A stretch of DNA of 64,000 nucleotides. Origin: Pseudomonas chlororaphis. GTDB taxonomy: Bacteria > Pseudomonadota > Gammaproteobacteria > Pseudomonadales > Pseudomonadaceae. Shown piece by piece: positions 54,342 to 62,823 of this stretch. A program made the translations under genes and the position numbers. Numbering within the stretch: the first letter of the stretch is position 1; every line of letters starts with the position of its first letter. Where the stretch lies: contig NZ_JSFK01000016.1 in assembly GCF_000783395.1 (NCBI RefSeq), positions 186,001 to 250,000 on the forward strand, in the 5' to 3' direction. The notes under the pieces were generated by a model. The model saw only the letters and a program-made list of their open reading frames with translations, did no database searches and had not been told where the DNA came from.

Positions 54342-54832
54342 TCTACAAACAGTTTTATGGTTTCGGCCAAATGAGAGCTGACCATATGAGTAAAGCCCTG
54401 CTCATTGGTGATCCCATGTTCCATGCTGCCATCGCCCCGTTGAATCACATAGGGATGATCGGGCACGGGCTCGCCAGTTGCTTTATTAACCACTTGCAAC
54501 CTGTCCGTAAAATGCACTGGCATCGGCAGCAACCCACTAAACGCCGCCCCGCCGCCACTCTGGCCGATAATCACAGTGCCCGAACCACCGACCACGACAT
54601 TGCCGTGGCCTCCGGTGCTATCGAGCGTGGCCGCGTTCAGGCCGTTGATGAACACGGTGCCGGAAACGGCTCCAGTAATCGGACTGCCGCACGCTGATTT
54701 ATCGGTCATGCGCGCGGCGGCGAGGCCGTCGAAGAAGACGTCGGGCGAGCCGGAAACAATCGGGTTGGTGCCATGCCCTGGCAGTGGGCAGGCGGTCGGG
54801 TCGGTGACGCGTGCAGCGGGTTTACCACTCAA
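54338..54832 (-). CDS. PAAR-domain type VI secretion tip protein
   Basis: A 164-aa protein starting at TTG 54832, preceded by AAGGAG; this gives MSGKPAARVTDPTACPLPGH, the usual PAAR start. Residues 1-100 are the PAAR domain, with PAAR-type repeats and VSGTVFINGLNAAT; residues 101-164 form an extension that may bind the cargo lipase (NKATGEPVPDHPYVI; GITNEQGF). PAAR proteins cap the VgrG spike. No vgrG or structural T6SS gene is in the window, so it must use an apparatus encoded elsewhere. Both its start and stop overlap neighbouring genes by 4 bp or less. Confidence 0.9.
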   Translation of the reverse strand: MSGKPAARVTDPTACPLPGHGTNPIVSGSPDVFFDGLAAARMTDKSACGSPITGAVSGTVFINGLNAATLDSTGGHGNVVVGGSGTVIIGQSGGGAAFSGLLPMPVHFTDRLQVVNKATGEPVPDHPYVIQRGDGSMEHGITNEQGFTHMVSSHLAETIKLFVE

Positions 54833-55491
54833 TTCAAAGCTCCTTGCTTCAGGGGTTCCGGGTGCGGCTGATGAATATCGATGTCGGTCGCGGCGAAGCG
54901 CCAGCGGTTGTCGACGGGGTCGAACAGGGCGTGGCAATGCTCACGGCTGTCGGGGGGTGTAGCGAATTGCAGATGCTGCCAGGCTTCGTCGACCTGCCAT
55001 GCCAGCTCGGCAGGCGTCGCATCGTCGAGTTCGTTGAGCCAGGCGTTGTAGTTGCGCAGGTGATTGCGCTCGTAAGTCGATTGCAGCAGTTCGGCCATTT
55101 GTGCGCCGAGGTCGAGATGATGCTGGGCCGTCCACTGGCCGATCTCGGAATAGACGTACCAGCCCATCGGCATCAACCCGCCGTCCTTGAGCAGCGAATG
55201 CCCGGCAGGGGCGACGAAACCGCAACAGACGTGCAGCGTCAGCCAACCTTGATGAGCGTCGATAAACGCCGTCGGATCGAAGGTGCGTAGCGGTATCACG
55301 CGGTAATCGGCGAGCCCGGCACTGCGCTTCATCAACTCGGCATCGAGGCGTGACACGAACGCACGAATGGCGCTGCCGCCCGCACGATTTGTCATGCACA
55401 GAATGTCGACCGGTTGGCGCTGGGGGTTGTCGCTCGAGCCTGAGTTTTTCACCAGGCCATACAGACGCATTGTCGCCCGTAGTCCGCTCAT
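54829..55491 (-). CDS. Unknown protein heading the PAAR cassette, possible T6SS adaptor
   Basis: A 220-aa soluble protein with no signal peptide. I recognise no family with confidence. It is Trp- and His-rich (GWYVYSEIGQWTAQHHLDL; HLRNYNAWLNELDD; WQHLQF). Its TGA stop overlaps the TTG start of the PAAR gene (TTGA), so it is coupled to PAAR translation. By position it could be a chaperone/adaptor that loads the effector, as DUF4123 or DUF2169 proteins do, but the sequence does not prove it. Alternative start: ATG at 55470. Confidence 0.6.
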   Translation of the reverse strand: MSGLRATMRLYGLVKNSGSSDNPQRQPVDILCMTNRAGGSAIRAFVSRLDAELMKRSAGLADYRVIPLRTFDPTAFIDAHQGWLTLHVCCGFVAPAGHSLLKDGGLMPMGWYVYSEIGQWTAQHHLDLGAQMAELLQSTYERNHLRNYNAWLNELDDATPAELAWQVDEAWQHLQFATPPDSREHCHALFDPVDNRWRFAATDIDIHQPHPEPLKQGALN

Positions 55492-55650
55492 CGCCGGTCA
55501 CTCGTTGACGCAGCGAAGGCTCCACGGGCGTGGAGAAGTTGTGCCAGAGGCATTGCAGGTGTCGTCCGTGAGCGCGCAAAAATGGCGCGTAGAATGCCGG
55601 ACTAGAGCGCTGGCGACAATCGAATTACTGCCGGATTGCCATCATTGTGT

Positions 55651-56130
55651 TCAGCCCTCGGCAAACTCACGCAGGACCTGACCATCCATACGGTAGCGCA
55701 CCCACTCTTCCTGAGGTTGCGCGCCGAGGGATTTGTAGAATTCGATCGCCGGCGTGTTCCAGTCCAGCACGCTCCATTCGAAGCGGCCGCAGTCGTTGTC
55801 GCAGGCGATTTTCGCCAAGTGGCGCAGCAGGGTTTTGCCGGCACCGCCGCCGCGTTGCTCCGGGGTGATGTAGAGGTCTTCGAGGTACAGGCAGTTGCTG
55901 CCGAGCCAGGTCGAATAGCTGAAGAAAAACACCGCGAAACCGATCGGCAAACCATCACGCAGGCAGATCAGACCGTGGGCGGTGGCGCCTTCGCCGAACA
56001 GGCTGCGTTCGATGTCGGCGACGCTGGCGATGACTTCGTGACGGGCCTTTTCGAAATCGGCGAGTTCAGTGATGAAGGCGAGAATTTGCGGAGCATCGCT
56101 GGGGGTCGCCGGGCGGATGTCGATCGTCAT
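55651..56130 (-). CDS. GNAT-family N-acetyltransferase
   Basis: A 159-aa GNAT protein. DIRPATPSDAPQILAFI at the start and LEDLYITPEQRGGGAGKTLLRHLAKIA (acetyl-CoA pyrophosphate loop RGGGAG) identify the fold; EFYKSLGAQPQEEW is the C-terminal strand. It resembles diamine/polyamine-type acetyltransferases, but the acceptor is not certain. It is a single gene, followed upstream by the REP element at 56240. Confidence 0.88.
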   Translation of the reverse strand: MTIDIRPATPSDAPQILAFITELADFEKARHEVIASVADIERSLFGEGATAHGLICLRDGLPIGFAVFFFSYSTWLGSNCLYLEDLYITPEQRGGGAGKTLLRHLAKIACDNDCGRFEWSVLDWNTPAIEFYKSLGAQPQEEWVRYRMDGQVLREFAEG

Positions 56131-56239
56131 GGACGGGCCTTGTCGGAAAAGGAAAACGCCATACTAAGGCCGTGGGCGGCGCTCGTCACATGGCAAAACA
56201 CACACTACCCTGCGCAATGTTGCAAACGCTGCAGTTCCC

Positions 56240-56327
56240 TGTGGGAGCGAGCCTGCTCGCGAAGGCGGACTGTCAGTGACATTGCGGTGACTGATACTGC
56301 CTCTTCGCGAGCAAGCTCGCTCCCACA
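56240..56327. repeat. REP inverted repeat (GTGGGAGCGAGC family)
   Basis: Arms at 56240-56263 and 56304-56327 pair over 24 nt with a single mismatch. It lies between the divergent GNAT and HD genes, about 30 bp before the HD gene start. Confidence 0.88.
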
Positions 56328-56355
56328 GGGACTTCGACAATCTGAAAGGATGCTT

Positions 56356-57009
56356 ATGAACTTAGATAGTTTTACACCCGTGGCGGCACTGGCAGCAGAG
56401 TTACTGCCCCACGCCCTGGAGCCGTCCGATGACGGCGCCCACGACCTCGCCCACCTGCAACGGGTCTGGCACAACGTACGTACGCTGCATGAAGAAGAAG
56501 GCGGTGATCTGGAGGTGTTGCTGGCCGCCGTGCTGCTGCACGATTGCGTGGCTGTCGAGAAGAACTCGCCACTGCGCGCGCAAGCCTCGCGACTGGCGGC
56601 GGAAAAAGCTTCATCGATGCTCGCCGAAATGAATTGGCCGAGCGAAAAAATCACGGCCGTCGCTCACGCCATCGAAGCTCACAGCTTCTCCGCCAACATC
56701 ACCCCACGCACTCTCGAAGCGAAAATCGTCCAGGACGCTGACCGCCTCGACTCTTTGGGCATGCTCGGCGTCGCCCGTACGTTCTATATCGCCGGGCGCA
56801 TGGGCTCGGCGTTGTACGACCCGCAGGATCCCGAAGCGAAACAGCGCGACTACGACGACAAACGTTTTTGCCTGGATCATTTCCAGACCAAGCTGTTGCA
56901 CCTCGCCGACGGTTTCCAGACCGCCACCGGCCGGCATCTCGCGCAGGTTCGTCATCAACGCCTGAAGGGTTTCATGGAGCAGTTCAAGGAAGAGATCGGC
57001 ATCGCCTGA
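56356..57009 (+). CDS. HD-domain phosphohydrolase
   Basis: A 217-aa HD-superfamily protein. Metal ligands are suggested by HDLAHLQRVWHN, LLHDCVAVEK and a later QDADRLDSLG, the H...HD...D signature of metal-dependent phosphohydrolases. The substrate (nucleotide or other phosphoester) is unknown. GAAAGGA lies before ATG 56356; an ATG two codons upstream is possible but overlaps that ribosome site. Confidence 0.87.
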   Translation: MNLDSFTPVAALAAELLPHALEPSDDGAHDLAHLQRVWHNVRTLHEEEGGDLEVLLAAVLLHDCVAVEKNSPLRAQASRLAAEKASSMLAEMNWPSEKITAVAHAIEAHSFSANITPRTLEAKIVQDADRLDSLGMLGVARTFYIAGRMGSALYDPQDPEAKQRDYDDKRFCLDHFQTKLLHLADGFQTATGRHLAQVRHQRLKGFMEQFKEEIGIA

Positions 57010-57118
57010 AGGTTACTCCGGCGCACAGCGATCCTGACTTCGCCAACCTCAGACCTAACCCGCGCGCCGGGCGTGTTAAACAGATGACGCTGAATTTTTC
57101 CGGTCAAGGAACCGCGTC

Positions 57119-58315
57119 ATGTCGCCAGCAACACCCAAGGTTTCAGGCAAGCTGTTCGGCTTGTTCTGTCTCGCCAGTTACCTGCTGTCGCTGTCTTATG
57201 GCGCGACGTTTTTATTGTCGCTGCTGATCGCTTCTCGCGGCGGCAATGAGCACGATGCCGGCAGTGTGATTTCGGCGGCGATGCTCAGTACGTTTGTCGC
57301 GGTGCTGGTGTCCGGGCATCTGTCGGACTGGCTCGGCGCGGCGCGCTCGATTGCGTTGTTCGGGCTGTTGCTGGTGGCGGCGAGTCTGGGCTTTTCGATG
57401 ACGCCGGGCTTTGGTCATCTGCTGTTGTTTTTCGGCTTGCTGCTGGGATTGGGTTGGGGTGTTTTCTACACCTTGGGGCCGATCATCGTCGCCAGTCTGG
57501 TGACGCCGGCGCAACGAGCCAAATACTTTGCGTTGTTGTCGGGCAGCATGATGACCGGTATCGGCAGCGGCCCATTACTCGGGCGTGCAGCCAGTGCCTT
57601 GGGGTTGCCAGTGACCTCGGCGTTTTATCTGGCGGCACTGGCGAGCCTGGTTGGCGTGCTGTTGTTCTGGCAACTCGGGGCTCGATTGAAAAGCACGCAA
57701 GTAACCTCGGCCGCGAGAATCACTTGGCGAGCGACCACCCAGGTGCTCGGCTCGCGGGCGCTGTTGCCGATCATCATGGTCGGTCTCGGCGGTTGCGTAT
57801 TCGGCGGTCTGTCGAGTTTTCAGACCAGTTACGCGGCGGCGCGCTCGCTGGATTATTCGTTGTTCTTTCTCGGTTTCATGAGTGCGGCAATCAGCAGCCG
57901 GATGTTGATCGCAGGCTATGTAGTCAAACGTGATCCGCTGCGCGCGTCGTGCCTGCTGTCGGGACTGATGCTGACTTCGATTGTGCTGTTCGCGTTCGGC
58001 GTGCACAGCGGATTCAGTTATCTGCTGGCGGCGGTGATGCTCGGCGTCGGTTATGGCCTGACGTATTCGGTGATCAATGGTCTGGCGGCCAACGAAGCAC
58101 CGCCCGGCACCACGTCACAGGCCTTGTTGCTGTTCAGTCTTTCGTACTTTATCGGCGTATTTGGTTTCCCGTTACTGGCCGGGAAAATCATCGTTGAGCA
58201 CGGCATGAGCATGCTGCTTTTGACGGTTTTGATCGTCGCGTTGGCCAACTGGCTGATTACCCTTGGCCGCTTGCTCTGGCGGCGGATCAGTCTGAAAGCG
58301 GCGCAGGCAACCTAG
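57119..58315 (+). CDS. MFS transporter
   Basis: A 398-aa membrane protein with twelve hydrophobic helices. The loop 2-3 motif SGHLSDWLGAARSIALFG matches the MFS G-x-x-x-D-x-x-G-R pattern loosely. It resembles YfcJ-type sugar or drug efflux proteins; no substrate can be given. CAAGGAACC precedes the ATG. It is a single gene, 109 bp after the HD gene. Confidence 0.88.
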   Translation: MSPATPKVSGKLFGLFCLASYLLSLSYGATFLLSLLIASRGGNEHDAGSVISAAMLSTFVAVLVSGHLSDWLGAARSIALFGLLLVAASLGFSMTPGFGHLLLFFGLLLGLGWGVFYTLGPIIVASLVTPAQRAKYFALLSGSMMTGIGSGPLLGRAASALGLPVTSAFYLAALASLVGVLLFWQLGARLKSTQVTSAARITWRATTQVLGSRALLPIIMVGLGGCVFGGLSSFQTSYAAARSLDYSLFFLGFMSAAISSRMLIAGYVVKRDPLRASCLLSGLMLTSIVLFAFGVHSGFSYLLAAVMLGVGYGLTYSVINGLAANEAPPGTTSQALLLFSLSYFIGVFGFPLLAGKIIVEHGMSMLLLTVLIVALANWLITLGRLLWRRISLKAAQAT

Positions 58316-58397
58316 ACCGTTCGTCGCTGATCAGGCACCAATCCGATCACTGGGCAGACCAACGACAGGTAAGGATTCCAATCACTGGAGACGCCCT

Positions 58398-58739
58398 ATG
58401 ATCCCGTCAAGGTTGACCGCTTTCGTATTCAGCGCCCTGCTCTGCCCTGCGGTTTTCGCAGCATCCGCCACCGCTGCGGGCACTGGCCCTACCGATCCGA
58501 CCCCGCCACGCGCGCCCGCCATCAACAGTGCCCCCGGTATGAACACCGATGGCTCGGGCGTGCCTTTGATCAATCAGCCTCCTGCGACGGGTACCGATCC
58601 GCGCACTCAGGGCAGTGATCCGGGTCGTCAGGGCGGCATGAACACCCCCGACGCCCCCGCCACGCCAGACAACGCGGGCCCCGGCGTCGGTTCGAAAACC
58701 ACCACCGGTGGCTCCGGTTCCGAAGGCTCCGGTCAGTAG
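58398..58739 (+). CDS. Secreted Pro/Gly/Thr-rich low-complexity protein
   Basis: A 113-aa protein: a signal peptide (residues 1-21, RLTAFVFSALLCPAVFAAS) followed by about 90 residues dominated by Gly, Pro, Thr and Ser with no hydrophobic core (PTDPTPPRAPAINSAPG; TTTGGSGSEGSGQ). It is likely disordered in the periplasm or outside. I do not recognise a family. GGAGACGCCCT precedes the ATG. The next small gene follows after 44 bp. Confidence 0.68.
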   Translation: MIPSRLTAFVFSALLCPAVFAASATAAGTGPTDPTPPRAPAINSAPGMNTDGSGVPLINQPPATGTDPRTQGSDPGRQGGMNTPDAPATPDNAGPGVGSKTTTGGSGSEGSGQ

Positions 58740-58783
58740 TTCGCCGACGCGAGCGTCCTATTCAATCCAATGAAGAGGTAACC

Positions 58784-59041
58784 ATGAACGTCGATAAAAA
58801 CCTGGAAAAAGAAGTCCTCACCCGCCTGCTGCATGCCCACCCGAGTGGACTGGGCAAGGAGGTGCTGGATAATTACCGGGGCGAGAAAGTCGTGGCCAGT
58901 GCCCTTGCCGCCTTGCAGGATCGCGGACTGATTCATCACGGTCATGTGACCTGCAACGAGGCCGGCGAACATTCGTTGAACCTGCCGATCAAGCTCAGTG
59001 CCGCTGGCGTTGAAGCGGCGCGCAAGCTGGATCTGCAGTAG
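58784..59041 (+). CDS. Small winged-helix-like protein of unknown function
   Basis: An 85-aa cytoplasmic protein. EKEVLTRLLHAHPSG, EKVVASALAALQDRGLI and LSAAGVEAARKLD have the helix-helix-strand spacing of a small winged helix, so DNA or protein binding is possible. AAGAGGTAACC is a good ribosome site. It probably shares a transcript with the secreted low-complexity protein upstream. Family not recognised. Confidence 0.75.
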   Translation: MNVDKNLEKEVLTRLLHAHPSGLGKEVLDNYRGEKVVASALAALQDRGLIHHGHVTCNEAGEHSLNLPIKLSAAGVEAARKLDLQ

Positions 59042-59109
59042 CGATGAAGCCGCTCGCTGCTGTTGCGGCGAGCGGCCAATTCAAGTTTTGATTTGAAGCT
59101 GATGGCCTA

Positions 59110-59198
59110 ATCGCTGGCAAGCCAGCTCCCACAGAAACCGGGGTGTACACAAATGTGTGTTCACCACAAAAACTTGTGGGAGCTGGCTTGCCAGCGAT
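59110..59198. repeat. REP inverted repeat with a nested TGTACACA/TGTGTG loop
   Basis: Perfect 24-nt arms at 59110-59133 and 59175-59198. The 41-nt loop contains GTGTACACAAATGTGTG, itself a small hairpin. The same loop core occurs in the repeat at 61723-61811. Confidence 0.92.
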
Positions 59199-59207
59199 GG
59201 CGGTAGA

Positions 59208-60137
59208 TCAGGCGCCGCCAGACTCGCGGATAAACGCATCCACCTCAGCCGCACCCGGCGAAGTCGCCGGCCCCCAACGTGTCACGGCCAAAGCCGCTGC
59301 CGCATTCGCCCGCCGCGCTGCTTCATGCGCAGACAAACCCTGCGCCAGTCCCGCGACAAAGACGCCGGCATGGGCATCGCCGGCACCATTGCTGTCCACC
59401 GCTTTCACAGCAAACCCCGGCACATGCCGACGCTCGTCACCTTGATGAATCCAGCAGCCTTGCGGCCCGTCACGCACAACCATCAGCACCTCGTTGGGCA
59501 GATGCTCAGCGAGACGATCCAGCGCCACGCCAATATCCTCAGCGCCGGTAAATCGCAGCGCTTCAACACTGTTGCTGGTCCACACATCGATGCGCGGCAG
59601 CAGCGCTTGCATCATCGGTGAATCCGGCGACTCCACCAGTGGCCCCGGATCGAACACCACGTTGATCGAGTCCGGTAGCGCCAACGTCCAGTCGAGCAAC
59701 GCTTGGGCCTTGCCTTCGTGGAGCAGGCTGTAGCCGCTGAGGTAAACGTAATCGCCCGCCTCGGCCACAACGCTGTTCAGATCCGCCTCAGTCACTTCGC
59801 CTTCTGCGCCGATGTAGGAAATGAAACTGCGCTCGGCCGACACATCGGTCAGCGCGACGCACAAACCGGTGTCTTTCAGTGCGGGTTCGGTGATGCCGAT
59901 GTGAATTCCCTCGGCATTCATCGCCTGACGCGCGAGATCGCCGAAACGCCCACTGCCATGCCGGCCCAGATAAACCACCGGCAGGCCGTTACGCACCGCC
60001 GCCGCCATCACGTTGAAACCGCCGCCTGCTTCGAAACCGGCCGACTGCGCCAGCACGTCACCGCCAATCTGCGGCAGCTTATCCACGGCCATGACCAGGT
60101 CGATGATGACCTGGCCGGTGTGCAACATCTTAGGCAT
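59208..60137 (-). CDS. PfkB-family carbohydrate/nucleoside kinase
   Basis: A 309-aa ribokinase-superfamily protein. GGGFNVMAAAVRNGLP is the N-terminal PfkB signature region and DSNGAGDAHAGVF the C-terminal anion hole with catalytic Asp. It should phosphorylate a sugar or nucleoside at a hydroxymethyl group. The start at 60137 overlaps the permease stop by 8 bp (alternatives at 60143 and 60128), so the two are coupled. In context, ribose or a riboside released by the hydrolase is the likely substrate; this is inference. Confidence 0.88.
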   Translation of the reverse strand: MPKMLHTGQVIIDLVMAVDKLPQIGGDVLAQSAGFEAGGGFNVMAAAVRNGLPVVYLGRHGSGRFGDLARQAMNAEGIHIGITEPALKDTGLCVALTDVSAERSFISYIGAEGEVTEADLNSVVAEAGDYVYLSGYSLLHEGKAQALLDWTLALPDSINVVFDPGPLVESPDSPMMQALLPRIDVWTSNSVEALRFTGAEDIGVALDRLAEHLPNEVLMVVRDGPQGCWIHQGDERRHVPGFAVKAVDSNGAGDAHAGVFVAGLAQGLSAHEAARRANAAAALAVTRWGPATSPGAAEVDAFIRESGGA

Positions 60138-61596
60138 GAGCATTCTCGGTTTGCGCGGCGCGGCGATCTTTCGCCCCGCCGAGGACGAAGTAAATGCCAC
60201 CGGCCACGACAAAGGTCACGATCCAGCCGAGGCCGTTGTGGCCTAGCCACGAGTCGGACAGGAAGCCTTTGAACCAGACGTTCTCGGCGGTGGTGCCGAT
60301 GGTGGTAAAGCTGAAGCCGAGGACGATGGCAATCGCCCACGCGCCGAACGCGCGCCATTCGATCCCGCCGCGATACCAATAGGCGCTGCTCGGGCTGACG
60401 TCGAGCAAATCTGTCGGGCTGTAGTAGTGACGGTGAATCAGGTCCACCACGAAGATCCCGACCCACGCGGTGATCGGCACCGCCAGCAGAGAAATGAAGG
60501 TAATGAACGGACCGTAGAAGCTGTCGGCGATCAGCATGAAGTAGATCGAACCGGCGAAGATCGCGACGATATCGACCACTACCGCGTAGACGCGTTTGAC
60601 CTTCAAGCCAAGGGTCAGCGTGGTCAAGCCGGCGGAGTACACCGACAGGTTGTTCGACAGCAGCAGGCCACCGAATGCAGTGATCAGGTAAGGCACCGCC
60701 ATCCACGTTGGCAGCATGTCGCGGATTGCCACGATCGGGTCAGTCGCGGAGGCGAGGTCGTTGTTACCCACCGACAGCAGACCGCCGAGGGTAATCAACA
60801 GCACCAGCGGAATGCCCGCACCGAATGCAGCGGATGCAACCAGACGCACAGCCTTGACGCTGCGGTGCTGATAGCGCGACATGTCGGCGCCAGCATTGGC
60901 CCAACCGATGCCGGTGCCCGCAGCCATGGTGCCGATGCCGATGATCATTGCGCTCATTGGCGCTGGCGTGGCGTTGAACACCGCGCTCCAGTCGATGGTC
61001 GCGCAGAGGAAGCCGCCAACGAGGATGTTCAGCGCGCCGAACACGTAGGTCGCCCACTTCTGGATCACCAGCAGAGTCGCATGGCCGAGGCCGGAAACCG
61101 ACAGGGTCAGCAAAACGAAAATCGCGATGAAGATCAGCGTCAGCACCGGTGCGCTTTTTGCTTCGACCGGTGAGCCGAACAGGATCGAGCACAGCGACAG
61201 CAACACGAATGCGGCAGTGGTGGTGTTGACCGTTTCCCAACCGAGACGCGACATCAGCGAGACCAGTGTCGGGCCGATATTGCCGCGCACGCCGAAGATC
61301 GCCCGCGACAAAGTCAGGCTCGGCGCGCGGCCACGGCGGCCGGCAATCGAGATGATTCCGACCACGGCGAACGAACCGGCGGCGCCGATGATCGCGACGA
61401 TGATTGCTTGCCAGATCGCCAGCCCGCGAAACGCTACCAGCGTGGCGCCCAGCGGCAGGCCGAGGATGGAAATGTTGGCGGCGAACCAGACCCAGAACAG
61501 TTGCAGCGGATGCCCGTTGCACTCGGCTTCCGGCACCGGTTCGATGCCGCGGGTTTCCAGTTGCCCGGCGCTTTGCCCGGCGTTTGATGAACTCAT
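60130..61596 (-). CDS. NCS1-family nucleobase/nucleoside permease
   Basis: A 488-aa membrane protein with about twelve helices. FWVWFAANISILGLPLGA, LSRAIFGVRGN and the WANAGADMSRY segment are typical of the purine-cytosine permease (NCS1) family, which imports nucleobases, nucleosides, hydantoins or related cations with H+ or Na+. ACAGGAGCACC precedes the ATG at 61596. It sits between the hydrolase gene (229 bp away, with a REP element between) and the kinase gene (overlapping). Confidence 0.9.
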   Translation of the reverse strand: MSSSNAGQSAGQLETRGIEPVPEAECNGHPLQLFWVWFAANISILGLPLGATLVAFRGLAIWQAIIVAIIGAAGSFAVVGIISIAGRRGRAPSLTLSRAIFGVRGNIGPTLVSLMSRLGWETVNTTTAAFVLLSLCSILFGSPVEAKSAPVLTLIFIAIFVLLTLSVSGLGHATLLVIQKWATYVFGALNILVGGFLCATIDWSAVFNATPAPMSAMIIGIGTMAAGTGIGWANAGADMSRYQHRSVKAVRLVASAAFGAGIPLVLLITLGGLLSVGNNDLASATDPIVAIRDMLPTWMAVPYLITAFGGLLLSNNLSVYSAGLTTLTLGLKVKRVYAVVVDIVAIFAGSIYFMLIADSFYGPFITFISLLAVPITAWVGIFVVDLIHRHYYSPTDLLDVSPSSAYWYRGGIEWRAFGAWAIAIVLGFSFTTIGTTAENVWFKGFLSDSWLGHNGLGWIVTFVVAGGIYFVLGGAKDRRAAQTENAHA

Positions 61597-61722
61597 GAAG
61601 GTGCTCCTGTTTGCCTTTTTTGTGGTTGTGGCAATGATGCAAAACGACAAGACATCGCGGCCATCCTCGGCCTGTCTGCGCGATCCATTGCGGGTTGAAA
61701 ATTCGAAAATTGCGCTGCGCCT

Positions 61723-61811
61723 ATCGCTGGCAAGCCAGCTCCCACAGGGATCAGGGTGTACACAAATGTGTGTTCACAGCAAAAACCTGTGGGAGCTGGC
61801 TTGCCAGCGAT
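61723..61811. repeat. REP inverted repeat, near-copy of the one at 59110
   Basis: Perfect 24-nt arms at 61723-61746 and 61788-61811. Its loop shares a 23-24 nt core beginning GGGTGTACACAAATG with the repeat at 59110-59198. The two elements flank the permease and kinase genes. Confidence 0.92.
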
Positions 61812-61824
61812 GGCGTCAGTTCAC

Positions 61825-62823
61825 TCAGCGCAACGCCAACAGCCCCTGCACCAACGGTTCAAGCTCCAGATGATTAACGGCCTTAACCGTCTCGATCATC
61901 TCGCCAGGCCAGCTCTCAAGACCCAGGCAGGCCCCGAGCATCGCGCCAAGAATCGCCGCGATGGTGTCAGTGTCACCGCCAAGACCGGCGGCCATGCACA
62001 GTGCATCGAACGCGCTCATTTCGCCGACGGCCACTTGCTGCGCCAGCGCGAACGAGACCACCACCGACTCCTGCGACGCCACCGAAGTGCCGATCACGTC
62101 GTAGAGCAGATCCGCCAGCAACGCTTTGTCGCTATCAACACTGATGCTGCGCGCCCAACTGATCCGCGAACCGATGCGACCACCGGCGACCCAGTGACCG
62201 TGCGCCTCCGCTTGCTGAGCGATTTGCTGGCCGAGGTTGAGCGCCTCGCCCAGATCCACGCCATTGATGCCGGCAGACACCACCGCCGCCACCGCCGCCG
62301 CACTGGAAATCCCCAGCGTGGTGTTGTGCGTCACTTGGCAGGCCTGCACCACCGCCGCGATAAACCGTTGAGGATCGGCAACATCTGCCGCGATTCCCAC
62401 CGGTGTAATGCGCATCGCCGCGCCGTTAGTGGTGCCGTAGCGCCCCGCTTCCTCCGGCGAATGGCCGGCGAGGATCATCTCGATTGCGCGTTTGGTTGAT
62501 GGCCCGAGCAAGTCCTGCGAGCCCTTGGCCTGCATCTCGGCTTCCCACTCGATCAAGCGTTGCGCAAGGATTGCCGGTTCGATGCGGCCCTTGCCCTCGA
62601 CCAACAACTCGCCGACCAGAATGGCCTGCTCGGTGTCGTCGGTGATCGAACCTTTGGGCATGTTCGCGGCGATCGGTTGCAACGGACCGGCGTCCTGCAG
62701 ATCGGTGATCTGGCCGAAACGGGTCTTGATGGTTTCGCGGTTCAGCGATTGCGTCGGCATGCCCAGCGCATCACCGAGGGCCAGGCCATAGAAAGCGCCG
62801 AGGGCACGGTTGAGCGCGGTCAT
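61825..62823 (-). CDS. ADP-ribosylglycohydrolase-family protein
   Basis: A 332-aa all-helical hydrolase. The two metal-binding motifs are complete: SITDDTEQ (T61, D62, D63) and GGDTDTIAAILG near residue 290. The family cleaves N-glycosidic bonds to ADP-ribose, but many members near sugar genes act on small N-ribosides. Here the neighbours are a permease and a PfkB kinase, so a nucleoside-like substrate fits better than protein de-ADP-ribosylation. Its ATG overlaps the stop of the GntR gene (4 bp). Confidence 0.9.
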   Translation of the reverse strand: MTALNRALGAFYGLALGDALGMPTQSLNRETIKTRFGQITDLQDAGPLQPIAANMPKGSITDDTEQAILVGELLVEGKGRIEPAILAQRLIEWEAEMQAKGSQDLLGPSTKRAIEMILAGHSPEEAGRYGTTNGAAMRITPVGIAADVADPQRFIAAVVQACQVTHNTTLGISSAAAVAAVVSAGINGVDLGEALNLGQQIAQQAEAHGHWVAGGRIGSRISWARSISVDSDKALLADLLYDVIGTSVASQESVVVSFALAQQVAVGEMSAFDALCMAAGLGGDTDTIAAILGAMLGACLGLESWPGEMIETVKAVNHLELEPLVQGLLALR

